NCBI RefSeq assembly: GCF_030159055.1
Contig: NZ_BQXQ01000027.1
Location: 1 to 64,000 of the forward strand
Direction of reading: 5' to 3'
DNA: 64,000 nucleotides
Origin: Acidovorax sp. SUPP3334
Lineage (GTDB): Bacteria; Pseudomonadota; Gammaproteobacteria; Burkholderiales; Burkholderiaceae_C
The notes beneath the pieces are model-generated. The model worked only from the letters and a program-made list of their open reading frames with translations. It ran no database searches and was not told where the DNA came from. The position numbers were made by a program, and so were the translations under genes. Below, one piece after another: positions 1 through 12,035 of the stretch. Positions within the stretch are counted from its first letter, which is position 1, and each line of letters opens with the position of its first letter.

Positions 1-165
1 AAGCCCGACGTGGGTTTTTGCCGTTGACCCAGCGAAAAACCTGGCGCTCCTGCACGGGTGTGAGGCTGCGCGGGCGGCCTGTGCCTTTGGTCGAGCGCAG
101 CGCGCGCAGCCCATTTCCGCGCCCGCTAACACATTGTGGGCCAGGGTGCGTCCGTCTCGTTTCAT
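1..165 (-). pseudogene. IS630-family transposase remnant
   Basis: On the minus strand an ATG at 165 opens MKRDGRTLAHN, a usual beginning of IS630-family transposases. A few codons later, in a different frame, comes GLRALRSTKGTGRPRSLTP and then ERQVFRWVNGK, the stretch that normally follows the N-terminal helix-turn-helix. The helix-turn-helix residues between the two blocks are missing and the frame is broken, so an internal deletion has destroyed the gene. The fragment runs off the left edge, so the catalytic DDE part is not seen. Upstream, at about 213-236, TTACT and AGTAA arms could be part of an IS end, but I could not fix a terminal repeat. Confidence 0.75.
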
Positions 166-404
166 GCCGTCAATGAAAGCACCGATCGCCGCTCTGCGCA
201 AGAAAGTGTTCTCTAAGTTACTGACTTATGAGTAACTGAACGACCGCAAACGACAGATCCATAGGGCACGGCGGCAGACCGCTTTGGGTCGCAAACTGCC
301 ATGGCTCCCGCTGGCTGCACATCGGGCACACAAGCATCTCCCCCAATAGGCTCTCACAGCCACTTCCTCCAGAATCCAAGCGAACCTCTTTCGCCCCGCC
401 GACA

Positions 405-1091
405 ATGGATTCACCCTCCCTGGACACCTTCCTTTCCCAATCCGCCTGGACTGCTGCCCTCACCGAAGAACAGTCCAGCCGCATCCGCGCTGCGATCACC
501 GTGCGCAGCTTCCCCGCTGGCAGCACGGTGTTCTCGCGCGGCCTGCCCACCGCGCATTGGGCGGGGGTGATGCAGGGCATGCTCAAGCTGGACAACATCA
601 CCGGCGAGGGGCGCACCAGCACGTTCGCGGGCGTGCCGTCGGGCGCGTGGTTCGGCGAGGGTTCGGTGCTGAAGGACGAGCCCCGGCCCTATGCCGTGAC
701 GGCGCTGACCGACAGCGTGGTGGCGCTGCTGCCGCGCAGCGAGTTCTTGCGGCTGTTGCAGGAAAGCCATCCGTTCGCGCTGTGGCTGATCGGGCAGCTC
801 AATGCGCGGCTGGCCCACTACGTGGCGCAGGTGCAGACGGACCGGCTGGGCGATAGGACGGCGCAGGTGGCGTACAGCCTGTCGGGGCTGTTCAACGATG
901 CGCTGTTTCCCAACACGGCGCGGCGCGTGGCGTTGTCGCAGGAAGAGCTGGGGCGGCTGTCCGGCGTGTCTTGCCAGGTGGCCAACCGGGCCTTGCAGGA
1001 GCTGCAGGACCGTGGGGCGATTCGGCTGGGCTACGGGTCCATCGAGGTGACCGACCTGAAGGTGCTGCAGGCCGTTGCGCGAGAGGGTTAG
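405..1091 (+). CDS. Crp/Fnr family transcriptional regulator
   Basis: A 228-residue protein with the two-domain plan of the Crp/Fnr family. Residues about 20-125 form a cyclic-nucleotide-binding-like beta roll (SFPAGSTVFSRG, GAWFGEGSVL) and residues about 145-225 a C-terminal winged helix with the helix-turn-helix at LSQEELGRLSGVSCQVANRA. No cysteine cluster of the FNR type is present, so an Fe-S oxygen sensor is unlikely; the ligand is unknown. It is a single gene converging on the acyl-CoA synthetase remnant. The 239 bases before it hold the IS630 remnant end and no other recognised feature. ATG at 405 gives the normal family length. Targets cannot be deduced, although several lipid-degradation genes lie downstream. 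Confidence 0.85.
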   Translation: MDSPSLDTFLSQSAWTAALTEEQSSRIRAAITVRSFPAGSTVFSRGLPTAHWAGVMQGMLKLDNITGEGRTSTFAGVPSGAWFGEGSVLKDEPRPYAVTALTDSVVALLPRSEFLRLLQESHPFALWLIGQLNARLAHYVAQVQTDRLGDRTAQVAYSLSGLFNDALFPNTARRVALSQEELGRLSGVSCQVANRALQELQDRGAIRLGYGSIEVTDLKVLQAVAREG

Positions 1092-1212
1092 CGCCAGGGG
1101 CCATTCTTCGGATCAGGGGCTCGCGAAGTCGCCACGCCTCGGGGCGGCAGGTGCCTGTGTTGTTTGATCCGCGAAATCCTCACCATCGAATGCTTGCGCG
1201 CGTGTGCCCGGC

Positions 1213-2208
<996 letters not shown>

Positions 2209-2230
2209 GCGCTGTGTCTCCTGGCGGTTT

Positions 2231-2992
2231 TTATGCGTGGAAGGTGGTGAAGGATTCGGCGCTTTCGCGCTCGGTCACCAGCGTGTTCTCGATGCGGTCC
2301 GGGTCGGCGTGGCCCAGGCTCATGCCGCACACGACCATCTCGGTGTCGGGTATGTCCAGCGCGGCGCCGATGACCGGGTGGAACTTGGTGAACGCCACCT
2401 GCGGGCAGGTGTCCAGCCCGCGCGCCCGGGCGGCCACCATCACGCTTTGCAGGAACATGCCGTAGTCCATCAGGCTGCCGGCCTGCATCACGCGGGGCAC
2501 CGTGAAGATCAGCCCGACCGGCGCATCGAAAAAGCGGTAGTTGCGGCCGTGCTGCGCATGCATGGCCGCCTTGTCGCCCTTGGCGATGCCCAGCAGGCCA
2601 TACAAATCCCACCCGACCTTGCGGCGCCGGTCCACGAAGGGCGATACCCATTGCAGCGGGTAGTAGTGATAGGGCTCGGTGAGTGCCGCCGAGGCGTCGG
2701 CGTCGTCGTCCACGGCGGCGATGGCTTCGCTCAGGCGCGCCTTGGCGGCGCCCGTCAGCACGTGCACGCGCCAGGGCTGCGTGTTCATGCCCGATGCGGC
2801 GTGGCGCGCCACGTCCAGGATGGCGAGCACCGTCTCGCGCGGCACCGGCGTGGGCAGAAAGGCGCGGATGCTGCGGCGCGAGACGATGGCCCAGTCCACG
2901 GCCTGCTGCAGTGCTGCGGGCGTGACCGAGGGCGCGGCGCCGCGCCGGGCGGCGTGTTCGAGGGGCGTTGGATGTGCGGGGGAGGGCGTCAT
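2231..2992 (-). CDS. Nitroreductase family protein
   Basis: A 253-residue FMN-dependent nitroreductase-like oxidoreductase. The family signature is seen in SRRSIRAFLPTPVP near residue 40 (phosphate-binding arginines), ARHAASGMNTQPW near residue 62, and the C-terminal VVCGMSLGHADPD. Members reduce nitro groups, quinones or enones with NAD(P)H; the physiological substrate here is unknown. Translation starts at the ATG at 2992, and the acyl-CoA synthetase remnant follows 22 bp downstream, so the two were probably co-transcribed. The upstream gap to 3421 holds a dispersed repeat and the promoter of the fadB-like gene on the other strand. Confidence 0.85.
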   Translation of the reverse strand: MTPSPAHPTPLEHAARRGAAPSVTPAALQQAVDWAIVSRRSIRAFLPTPVPRETVLAILDVARHAASGMNTQPWRVHVLTGAAKARLSEAIAAVDDDADASAALTEPYHYYPLQWVSPFVDRRRKVGWDLYGLLGIAKGDKAAMHAQHGRNYRFFDAPVGLIFTVPRVMQAGSLMDYGMFLQSVMVAARARGLDTCPQVAFTKFHPVIGAALDIPDTEMVVCGMSLGHADPDRIENTLVTERESAESFTTFHA

Positions 2993-3130
2993 GCCGGCAT
3001 GCTAGGCAGGGAGGCGGTTCGTGACTGTCGATGCGAAGACATTTGCGGACAGCGCCCGTTTCGGCGGCCCGCGCATGGCACAGGCGTGCTCCAGGCGCGC
3101 TCCAGGCGCACGGAGCGGCCTGGTATGTGG

Positions 3131-3183
3131 ATGCTATTTATTTAATAGCATTATCCCCTAGTGTTTATTGCGCTTGAGGCCGA
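3131..3183 (-). repeat. Dispersed Comamonadaceae repeat, copy 1
   Basis: Read on the minus strand it is GGCCTCAAGCGCAATAAAC, then CTAGGGGATAA, then TGCTATTAAATAAATAGCA. It shares the order GGCC-(C)AGCGCA...TGCTAT...ATAGCA with the other copies in the window. It lies in the 428-bp gap 2993-3420, which otherwise holds only the regulatory region of the gene at 3421. Confidence 0.7.
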
Positions 3184-3341
3184 TTCGATGCCCGGTGCGT
3201 TTTCGCACTGAGGCCGCGTGTCGGGGCAGGGTGGCGGGCGTTCATCGCCGGCGCCGGCGCTGGCGGGGCGGTTCGCCGCAGGCCCTGGCCGGGTGTCCCA
3301 GAGCGGACACCGGTGAATACCAGACCGCCATGCAAGCCCCC

Positions 3342-3368
3342 TAGAATGGAAAAGCACGATCGTTCGCT
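3342..3368 (+). promoter_or_regulatory. Candidate promoter -10 and TetR-type operator before fadB-like gene
   Basis: TAGAAT at 3342-3347 resembles a -10 element and is followed at once by GCACGATCGTTCG (3354-3366), whose centre ACGATCGT is a perfect 8-bp palindrome. Position over the expected transcription start suits a repressor. Sites of this shape are known for TetR-family fatty-acid degradation repressors; which regulator binds here is inference. No convincing -35 was found. Confidence 0.35.
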
Positions 3369-3420
3369 AAAAGGCCGCCAGGCCCGCAGCATTGTCTTTT
3401 CCAACCCGAGGAACAAGCGC

Positions 3421-5520
<2,100 letters not shown>

Positions 5521-5569
5521 CCCGACCGAGCGCACCGCACGTGTCCCCCCGAATCCCAAGGAATTGCAC

Positions 5570-6745
<1,176 letters not shown>

Positions 6746-6821
6746 CGCCGGGGGCACGCCCGTAGCGATGCCCCCTGCCGGTGACCAGAGCGCCGCCGCC
6801 GCCCAAGCCGGTGGCGGATGC

Positions 6822-6873
6822 TTGCTATTTTATTTGTAGCAATGTGCCGCCGTATTCATTGCGGTAGCGCCTT
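6822..6873 (-). repeat. Dispersed Comamonadaceae repeat, copy 2
   Basis: On the minus strand it reads AAGGCGCTACCGCAATGAAT and, further on, TTGCTACAAATAAAATAGC. It has the same arm order as copies 1 and 3. It occupies much of the 143-bp gap between the thiolase and the acyl-CoA dehydrogenase genes. Confidence 0.65.
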
Positions 6874-6888
6874 ATTCGATGCCCCATC

Positions 6889-8757
6889 ATGAGCCTGCGC
6901 ACCACGGTTGATTTCTTGCTCTACGACTGGCTGGACGCCCCCGCGCTGCAATCGCGCGAGCGTTTTGCCGACCATTCGCGCGAAACCTTCGATGCGGTGC
7001 TGGACACCTGCCAGCGCATCGCGCGGGAGAAGTACGCGCCCTTCAACCGCCTGGTGGACACCCAGGAGCCGCGCTTCGATGGCGAGAAGGTCATCCTGCC
7101 GCAGGCCACGCACGAGGCGCGGCGCGCCTATGCCGAGTCGGGCCTGCTGAGCGCCGCGCAGGACTACGACCTGGGCGGCATGCAGCTGCCCTACACGGTG
7201 GAGGCGGCGGCCAACAGCTTCTTCGCGGCGGCGTCGGCCAGCATCGGCTCCAGCCTGCTCACTTCGGGCAACGCCAACCTGCTGATGGCGCACGGCACGC
7301 CGGCGCAGCAGCAGGTGTTCGCGCACAACGAATTCAACGGTCGCTGGGCCGGCACCATGTGCCTGTCGGAGCCGCAGGCGGGCTCGTCGCTCTCCGACGT
7401 GGCCACGCGCGCCATGCCGGATTCGGACGGTGATGAGGACAGCGGCGGTGGTGGTGGCGGTGGTGCCTGGCAGCACGACCCGCTGGGCCCGCGCTACCGG
7501 CTCACCGGCAACAAGATGTGGATCTCCTGCGGCGACCACGAGCTGACCGAGAACATCGTGCACCTGGTGCTGGCCAAGATTCCCGGGCCGGACGGCAAGC
7601 TGGTGCCGGGCACGCGGGGCATCTCGCTGTTCATCGTGCCCAAGCGGCTGGTGGATGCGCAGGGGCAGCTCACGGGCGTGCGCAACGACGTGGCGCTGGC
7701 GGGGCTCAATCACAAGCTGGGCTGGCGCGGCACGACGAACACGCTGCTCAACTTCGGCGAGGGGCGCTACCCCGTCGAAGGCCGCGCGGGCGCCATCGGC
7801 TACCGGGTCGGCCAGCCCGGCGAGGGGCTGAAGTGCATGTTCCACATGATGAACGAGGCCCGCATCGCCATCGGCATGGCTGCGACCATGCTGGGGCTGG
7901 CGGGCTACGAAGCGAGCCTGGATTACGCGAAGAACCGGCCGCAGGGCCGGCTGCTGGGCAAGGCCGGCAAGGATGCGGCCTCGCCCCAGGTGCGCCTGAT
8001 CGAGCATGCCGACATCAAGCGCATGCTGCTGGCGCAAAAGAGCTACGGCGAGGGTGCGCTGGCGCTCAACCTGTTCTGCGCGCGGCTGGTGGACGAGCAG
8101 CACACGGGCGCCTGCGCCGAAGCCGACGAGGCGCGGCTCCTGCTGGAGGTGCTCACCCCCATCGCCAAGAGCTGGCCCAGCGAATGGTGCCTGGAGGCCA
8201 ATTCGCTGGCCATCCAGATCCACGGCGGCTATGGCTACACGCGCGACTTTCCGGTGGAGCAGTATTGGCGCGACAACCGCCTGAACATGATCCACGAGGG
8301 CACGCACGGCATCCAGGCGCTGGACCTGCTGGGCCGCAAGGTGCTGATGGAAAACGGCCGGGGCCTGCAACTGCTGGCCGCGCGCATCAACGCCACCGTG
8401 GAGCGGGCCATCCAGCAGCCCGCGCTGGCCGAGCATGCCAATGCCCTGGCGCAGGCCCTTCAGCAGGTGGGCGCGGCGACCAAGGCCGCCTGGGCGACGG
8501 GCGAGCCCACCGAGGCGCTGGCCAACGCGGTGCCGTACATGCAGGCCTTCGGCCACATGGTGCTGGCCTGGGTGTGGCTGGACGTGGCCCTGGCCACGCT
8601 GCGCACCGATGCCGCGCAGGCTGCGCCCGCCAGCGTGGGCCGCCTGGGCGCGGCGCGCTACTTCTTCCATTACGAACTGCCCAAGATCGGCGCGTGGCTG
8701 AACGTGGTGCGCACGCGCGACGACACCTGCGCCAGCCTGCCGGAAGACGCGTTCTGA
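6889..8757 (+). CDS. Acyl-CoA dehydrogenase, FadE/DmdC type
   Basis: A 622-residue FAD-dependent acyl-CoA dehydrogenase with the extra C-terminal domain of the long (about 600 aa) subfamily. Seen are the FAD/substrate loop MCLSEPQAGSSLSDVATRA near residue 160, KMWISCGDHE near 207, IQIHGGYGYTRDFPVEQYWRD near 445 and IHEGTHGIQALDLLGRK near 467, whose Glu is the catalytic-base position. It makes the 2-enoyl-CoA that the FadB-type enzyme upstream hydrates. Residues about 178-192 hold DSDGDEDSG followed by a seven-Gly run encoded by GGN repeats, an insertion in a surface loop that homologues usually lack. ATG 6889 follows a dispersed repeat, so it may have its own promoter. Confidence 0.92.
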   Translation: MSLRTTVDFLLYDWLDAPALQSRERFADHSRETFDAVLDTCQRIAREKYAPFNRLVDTQEPRFDGEKVILPQATHEARRAYAESGLLSAAQDYDLGGMQLPYTVEAAANSFFAAASASIGSSLLTSGNANLLMAHGTPAQQQVFAHNEFNGRWAGTMCLSEPQAGSSLSDVATRAMPDSDGDEDSGGGGGGGAWQHDPLGPRYRLTGNKMWISCGDHELTENIVHLVLAKIPGPDGKLVPGTRGISLFIVPKRLVDAQGQLTGVRNDVALAGLNHKLGWRGTTNTLLNFGEGRYPVEGRAGAIGYRVGQPGEGLKCMFHMMNEARIAIGMAATMLGLAGYEASLDYAKNRPQGRLLGKAGKDAASPQVRLIEHADIKRMLLAQKSYGEGALALNLFCARLVDEQHTGACAEADEARLLLEVLTPIAKSWPSEWCLEANSLAIQIHGGYGYTRDFPVEQYWRDNRLNMIHEGTHGIQALDLLGRKVLMENGRGLQLLAARINATVERAIQQPALAEHANALAQALQQVGAATKAAWATGEPTEALANAVPYMQAFGHMVLAWVWLDVALATLRTDAAQAAPASVGRLGAARYFFHYELPKIGAWLNVVRTRDDTCASLPEDAF

Positions 8758-8905
8758 GCGGCCGGCTGCATCGCCGCACGCGGACCGCGCGCGGCGCCCC
8801 GGCATCGCCCGCGAGACAGCGCGGCGGCCCCGCGCGCAGCACAATGCACCGGCGCCGCGCAGACGACGCCGGCCGACCCATCCACACCAACGAGGAGACC
8901 CAACC

Positions 8906-9697
8906 ATGACCCGCACCATCCAACAACTGTTCGACCTCTCGGGCAAGACCGCGCTGGTCACCGGGGGCTCGCGCGGGCTGGGGCTGCAGCTGGCGCAGGC
9001 GCTGGGCGAGGCCGGCGCGCGCATCGTGCTCAGCTCGCGCAAGGCGTCCGACCTGGAGGAGGCCACGGCCACCCTGCAGCAGGCCGGCATCGACACCCGC
9101 TGGATCGCCGCCGACTGCGCGCAGGAGACCGACATCCGCCGCCTGGCCGACGAGACGCTGCAGCGCGTGGGCGACGTGGACATCCTGGTCAACAACGCCG
9201 GCGCCGCCTGGGGCGCCCCGGCCGAGGACCACCCGGTGGAGGCCTGGGACAAGGTGATGAACCTGAACGTGCGCGGCTACTTCATCCTGAGCCAGCAGAT
9301 CGCCAAGCGCAGCATGATCGGGCGGCGCAGCGGCAGCATCATCAACGTGGCGTCCATCGCCGGGCTGGGCGGCAACCCCAGCGGCATGAACACCATCGCT
9401 TACAACACCTCCAAGGGCGCCGTGATCAACTTCACGCGTGCATTGGCGGCCGAATGGGGCAAGTACAACCTTCGCGTGAACGCCATCTGCCCGGGCTTCT
9501 TCCCGAGCCGGATGACGGCGGGCACCCTGAAGGCCATGGGCGAGGAAAAACTCGCCAACCATGCACCGCTCGGCCGCCTGGGCGACGACGAAGACCTGAA
9601 GGGCCTGTGCCTGCTGTATGCCAGCGACGCCGGCAAGCACATCACCGGCCAGTGGCTGGCCGTGGATGGCGGCGTGAGCATCGTCACCGGAGGCTGA
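8906..9697 (+). CDS. SDR family oxidoreductase
   Basis: A 263-residue classical short-chain dehydrogenase. It shows the cofactor motif TGGSRGLG (residues about 19-26), VNNAGAAWG near 94, the catalytic Ser in INVASIAG, YNTSKGA with Tyr-x3-Lys near 167, and ICPGFFPSRM. A good Shine-Dalgarno, GAGGAGAC, lies just before the ATG. It sits between an acyl-CoA dehydrogenase and a PaaI-type thioesterase, so a 3-hydroxyacyl-CoA or related alcohol is a reasonable substrate, but the family is too broad to say more. Confidence 0.9.
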   Translation: MTRTIQQLFDLSGKTALVTGGSRGLGLQLAQALGEAGARIVLSSRKASDLEEATATLQQAGIDTRWIAADCAQETDIRRLADETLQRVGDVDILVNNAGAAWGAPAEDHPVEAWDKVMNLNVRGYFILSQQIAKRSMIGRRSGSIINVASIAGLGGNPSGMNTIAYNTSKGAVINFTRALAAEWGKYNLRVNAICPGFFPSRMTAGTLKAMGEEKLANHAPLGRLGDDEDLKGLCLLYASDAGKHITGQWLAVDGGVSIVTGG

Positions 9698-9705
9698 ATG
9701 TCCTG

Positions 9706-9871
9706 CGCCCCCACGGTTGCGCACTGCGTGTCGCTTCCTGCCCCCCAAGGGGGCTGCGTTTCGCCTTGGGGCGGCCCGGCGGCGAAGTATCGCCCCCACG
9801 GTCGCGCACTGCGTGTCGCTTCCTGCCCCCCAAGGGGGCTGCGTTTCGCCTTGGGGCGGCCCGGCGGCGAA
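9706..9871. repeat. Tandem pair of an 81-bp repeat
   Basis: Two copies, about 9706-9786 and 9791-9871, are offset by 85 bp and differ visibly only at TTG/TCG near the start. Each contains CTTCCTGCCCCCCAAGGGGG and GCCTTGGGGCGGCCCGGCGG. The CCCCC/GGGGG arms can fold into a short hairpin, so the unit could act as a terminator after the SDR gene. It fills most of the 266-bp gap. Confidence 0.9.
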
Positions 9872-9963
9872 ACCTCTGCTACCCCAGCGGCAGCGGCGGT
9901 GAGGCGGGCGGTGTCTTTTCGTGGCTATGCTTTTCGTCTTTCCATTGATTCCTGGAGTGCCCT

Positions 9964-10407
9964 GTGCTGAGTTTTGGTGTCGAAATTCCCTTTGTCGATG
10001 AACTGGGCTTCACGCTGCACCGCATGGCGGACGGCGAGTCCGAGCTGCGCTACGAGGCGCGCCCCGAGCACATGAACTCGTTCGCCGTCACCCATGGGGG
10101 CGCTGCCATGACGCTGCTGGACGTGGCCATGGCCACGGCGGCGCGCAGCGATACGCCCGACTTCGGCGTCGTCACCATCGAGATGAAGACGAGCTTCATG
10201 CAGCCCGCGCGCGGCCCGCTGGTGGCGCGGGGGCGGCTCATCCACCGCACCGTGGCCATGGCCTTCACCGAGGGCACGGTGTCCGATTCGGAAGGCCGCG
10301 TGTGCTGCCATGCCACCGGCACGTTCAAGTACGTGCGGCGCAAGCTGGCCCCCGCGGGCGCGCCGCAAGGCGCGGGCGCCGTGGAAGGCGCGCTGTCCAC
10401 CGATTGA
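9964..10407 (+). CDS. PaaI family hotdog-fold thioesterase
   Basis: A 147-residue single-domain hotdog thioesterase. The PaaI-type core is NSFAVTHGGAAMTLLDVAM, residues about 39-57, where the HGG and the following Asp form the active-site helix, and a VTIEMKTSFMQPA strand follows. Members hydrolyse acyl- or aryl-CoA esters and often clear dead-end CoA conjugates during catabolism. The start is GTG at 9964 with TGGAG about 10 bp upstream; no ATG fits the family start better. It lies between the SDR gene and the reductase at 10514 in the same direction. Confidence 0.88.
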   Translation: MLSFGVEIPFVDELGFTLHRMADGESELRYEARPEHMNSFAVTHGGAAMTLLDVAMATAARSDTPDFGVVTIEMKTSFMQPARGPLVARGRLIHRTVAMAFTEGTVSDSEGRVCCHATGTFKYVRRKLAPAGAPQGAGAVEGALSTD

Positions 10408-10450
10408 TCCGTCGGCTTTCAGGCCCCGAGGCCTTTGAGTCAAACTGCCT

Positions 10451-10496
10451 GCCAGCGCAATGAATACGCCGGCAGGCTGCTATGAAAAATGTAGTA
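10451..10496 (+). repeat. Dispersed Comamonadaceae repeat, copy 3
   Basis: GCCAGCGCAATGAATACGCC followed by GGCAGG and TGCTATGAAAAATGTAGTA. Arm order matches the other copies; the second arm is degenerate. It ends just upstream of the Shine-Dalgarno of the gene at 10514. Confidence 0.6.
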
Positions 10497-10513
10497 AACC
10501 CAAGGAGTCCACC

Positions 10514-11530
10514 ATGCCTTCCAACCAACAGATCCTGCTCGACAACCGCCCGCAAGGCGAAGCCGCCACCAGCAACTTCAAGTGGGTGACCACCGACACG
10601 CCGGCCCTGAAAGACGGCGAGGTGCTGGTGCGCCACCACTACCTGAGCCTGGACCCGTACATGCGCGGCCGCATGAACGACAGCAAGAGCTACGCGGCCA
10701 GCCAGCCGCTGGGCGAGGTGATGATCGGCGGCACGGTGGGCGAGGTGGCCGAGAGCCGCCACCCCAAGTTCGCCGTGGGCGACAAGGTCGTCGGCATGGG
10801 CGGCTGGCAGCAGTACAGCGTGGTGGACGGCAATGCGCCCGGCATGCTGCGCAAGGTGGACACCACCCACGTGCCGCTGTCGCACTACCTGGGCGCCGTG
10901 GGCATGCCCGGCGTCACCGCCTGGTACGGCCTGGTCAGGATCATCGCGCCCAAGGCCGGTGAAACCGTGGTGGTGAGCGCCGCCACCGGCGCGGTCGGCA
11001 GCGCCTTCGCCGCGCTGGCCAAGGCCCGTGGCTGCCGCGTGGTGGGCATCGCCGGCGGCCCTGACAAGTGCAAGTACGCCACCGAAGAGCTGGGCTTCGA
11101 CGCCTGCATCGACCACCGCGAGCACGGCGACCTCAAGTCCATGTCCAAGGCCCTCAAGGAAGCCTGCCCGAACGGCATCGACGGCCACTTCGAGAACGTG
11201 GGCGGCTACATCCTCGACGCGGTGCTGCTGCGCGCCAATGCCTTCGCCCGCGTGGCCGTGTGCGGCATGATCGCCGGCTACGACGGCCAGCCGCTGCCGC
11301 TGCAAAATCCCGCGCTGATCCTGGTGAACCGCATGAAGATCGAAGGCTTCATCGTGAGCGAGCACATGGAGATCTGGCCCGAAGCCCTCAAGGAACTGGG
11401 CACGCTGGTCGGCTCCGGCAAGCTGCGCCCGCGCGAGACCGTCGCCGAGGGCCTGGCCGCCGCGCCCGAAGCCTTCCTCGGCCTGCTCAAGGGCAAGAAC
11501 TTCGGCAAGCAGCTCGTCAAGCTCGTCTGA
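10514..11530 (+). CDS. NADP-dependent oxidoreductase (CurA / leukotriene B4 dehydrogenase-like MDR)
   Basis: A 338-residue zinc-free medium-chain dehydrogenase/reductase. The N-terminal YLSLDPYMRGRM and PGVTAWYGL are typical of the YncB/CurA/PTGR branch. The Rossmann motif is VSAATGAVGSAFAALAKARG near residue 155, and IDHREHGDL and HFENVGGYILD follow. Members reduce alpha,beta-unsaturated ketones or aldehydes with NADPH. ATG 10514 was chosen for AAGGAG at 10502 and the family-like MPSNQQILL start. The acetyltransferase begins 2 bp after its stop, so translation is probably coupled. Confidence 0.9.
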   Translation: MPSNQQILLDNRPQGEAATSNFKWVTTDTPALKDGEVLVRHHYLSLDPYMRGRMNDSKSYAASQPLGEVMIGGTVGEVAESRHPKFAVGDKVVGMGGWQQYSVVDGNAPGMLRKVDTTHVPLSHYLGAVGMPGVTAWYGLVRIIAPKAGETVVVSAATGAVGSAFAALAKARGCRVVGIAGGPDKCKYATEELGFDACIDHREHGDLKSMSKALKEACPNGIDGHFENVGGYILDAVLLRANAFARVAVCGMIAGYDGQPLPLQNPALILVNRMKIEGFIVSEHMEIWPEALKELGTLVGSGKLRPRETVAEGLAAAPEAFLGLLKGKNFGKQLVKLV

Positions 11531-11532
11531 CG

Positions 11533-11988
11533 ATGGCGCTGCACTGGACCTGGGCCCGCTTCGACGACATGGGCGTGCATGCGCTGCACGACGCGCTGGC
11601 GCTGCGCTGCCGCGTGTTCATCCTCGAACAAGGCCCCTACCAAGACCCTGACGACGCCGACAAGACCGCGTGGCACCTGCTGGGCCGGGGCGGGGCGGGC
11701 GACCTGCAGGCCTACCTGCGGCTGTCCGACCCGGGCGTGCACTACGTGGAGCCCTCCATCGGCCGCGTGGTCGTCGCGCCCGAGGCGCGCGGCACCGGCA
11801 TGGGCTGGGCCCTGGTGCGCGAGGGGCTGGCGCGCGCGCAGGCCACCTGGCCGGACCGCGCGGTGCGCATCAGCGCGCAGGCGCACCTGCAGCGCTTCTA
11901 CGGCGAGATGGGCTTCGTTGCCGTCTCGGCCGAATACGTCGAAGACAACATTCCCCACATCGAAATGCTGTGGAGCGGCCCCGCCTGA
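11533..11988 (+). CDS. GNAT family N-acetyltransferase, ElaA-like
   Basis: A 151-residue acetyltransferase. ALRCRVFILEQGPYQDPDD near the N-terminus is the ElaA signature, and the acetyl-CoA loop is IGRVVVAPEARGTGMGWAL with R-G-T-G-M-G at about residues 88-93. The C-terminal AHLQRFYGEMGFV is the usual strand-helix. The substrate of ElaA-type enzymes is not established. ATG 11533 lies 2 bp after the preceding stop codon, which argues for an operon with the reductase; the GST-like gene follows after 47 bp. Confidence 0.88.
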   Translation: MALHWTWARFDDMGVHALHDALALRCRVFILEQGPYQDPDDADKTAWHLLGRGGAGDLQAYLRLSDPGVHYVEPSIGRVVVAPEARGTGMGWALVREGLARAQATWPDRAVRISAQAHLQRFYGEMGFVAVSAEYVEDNIPHIEMLWSGPA

Positions 11989-12035
11989 CGGCGGGCCGCG
12001 CCCGAGCACCCGCACTCAGGCCAGGAGAATCGCCC

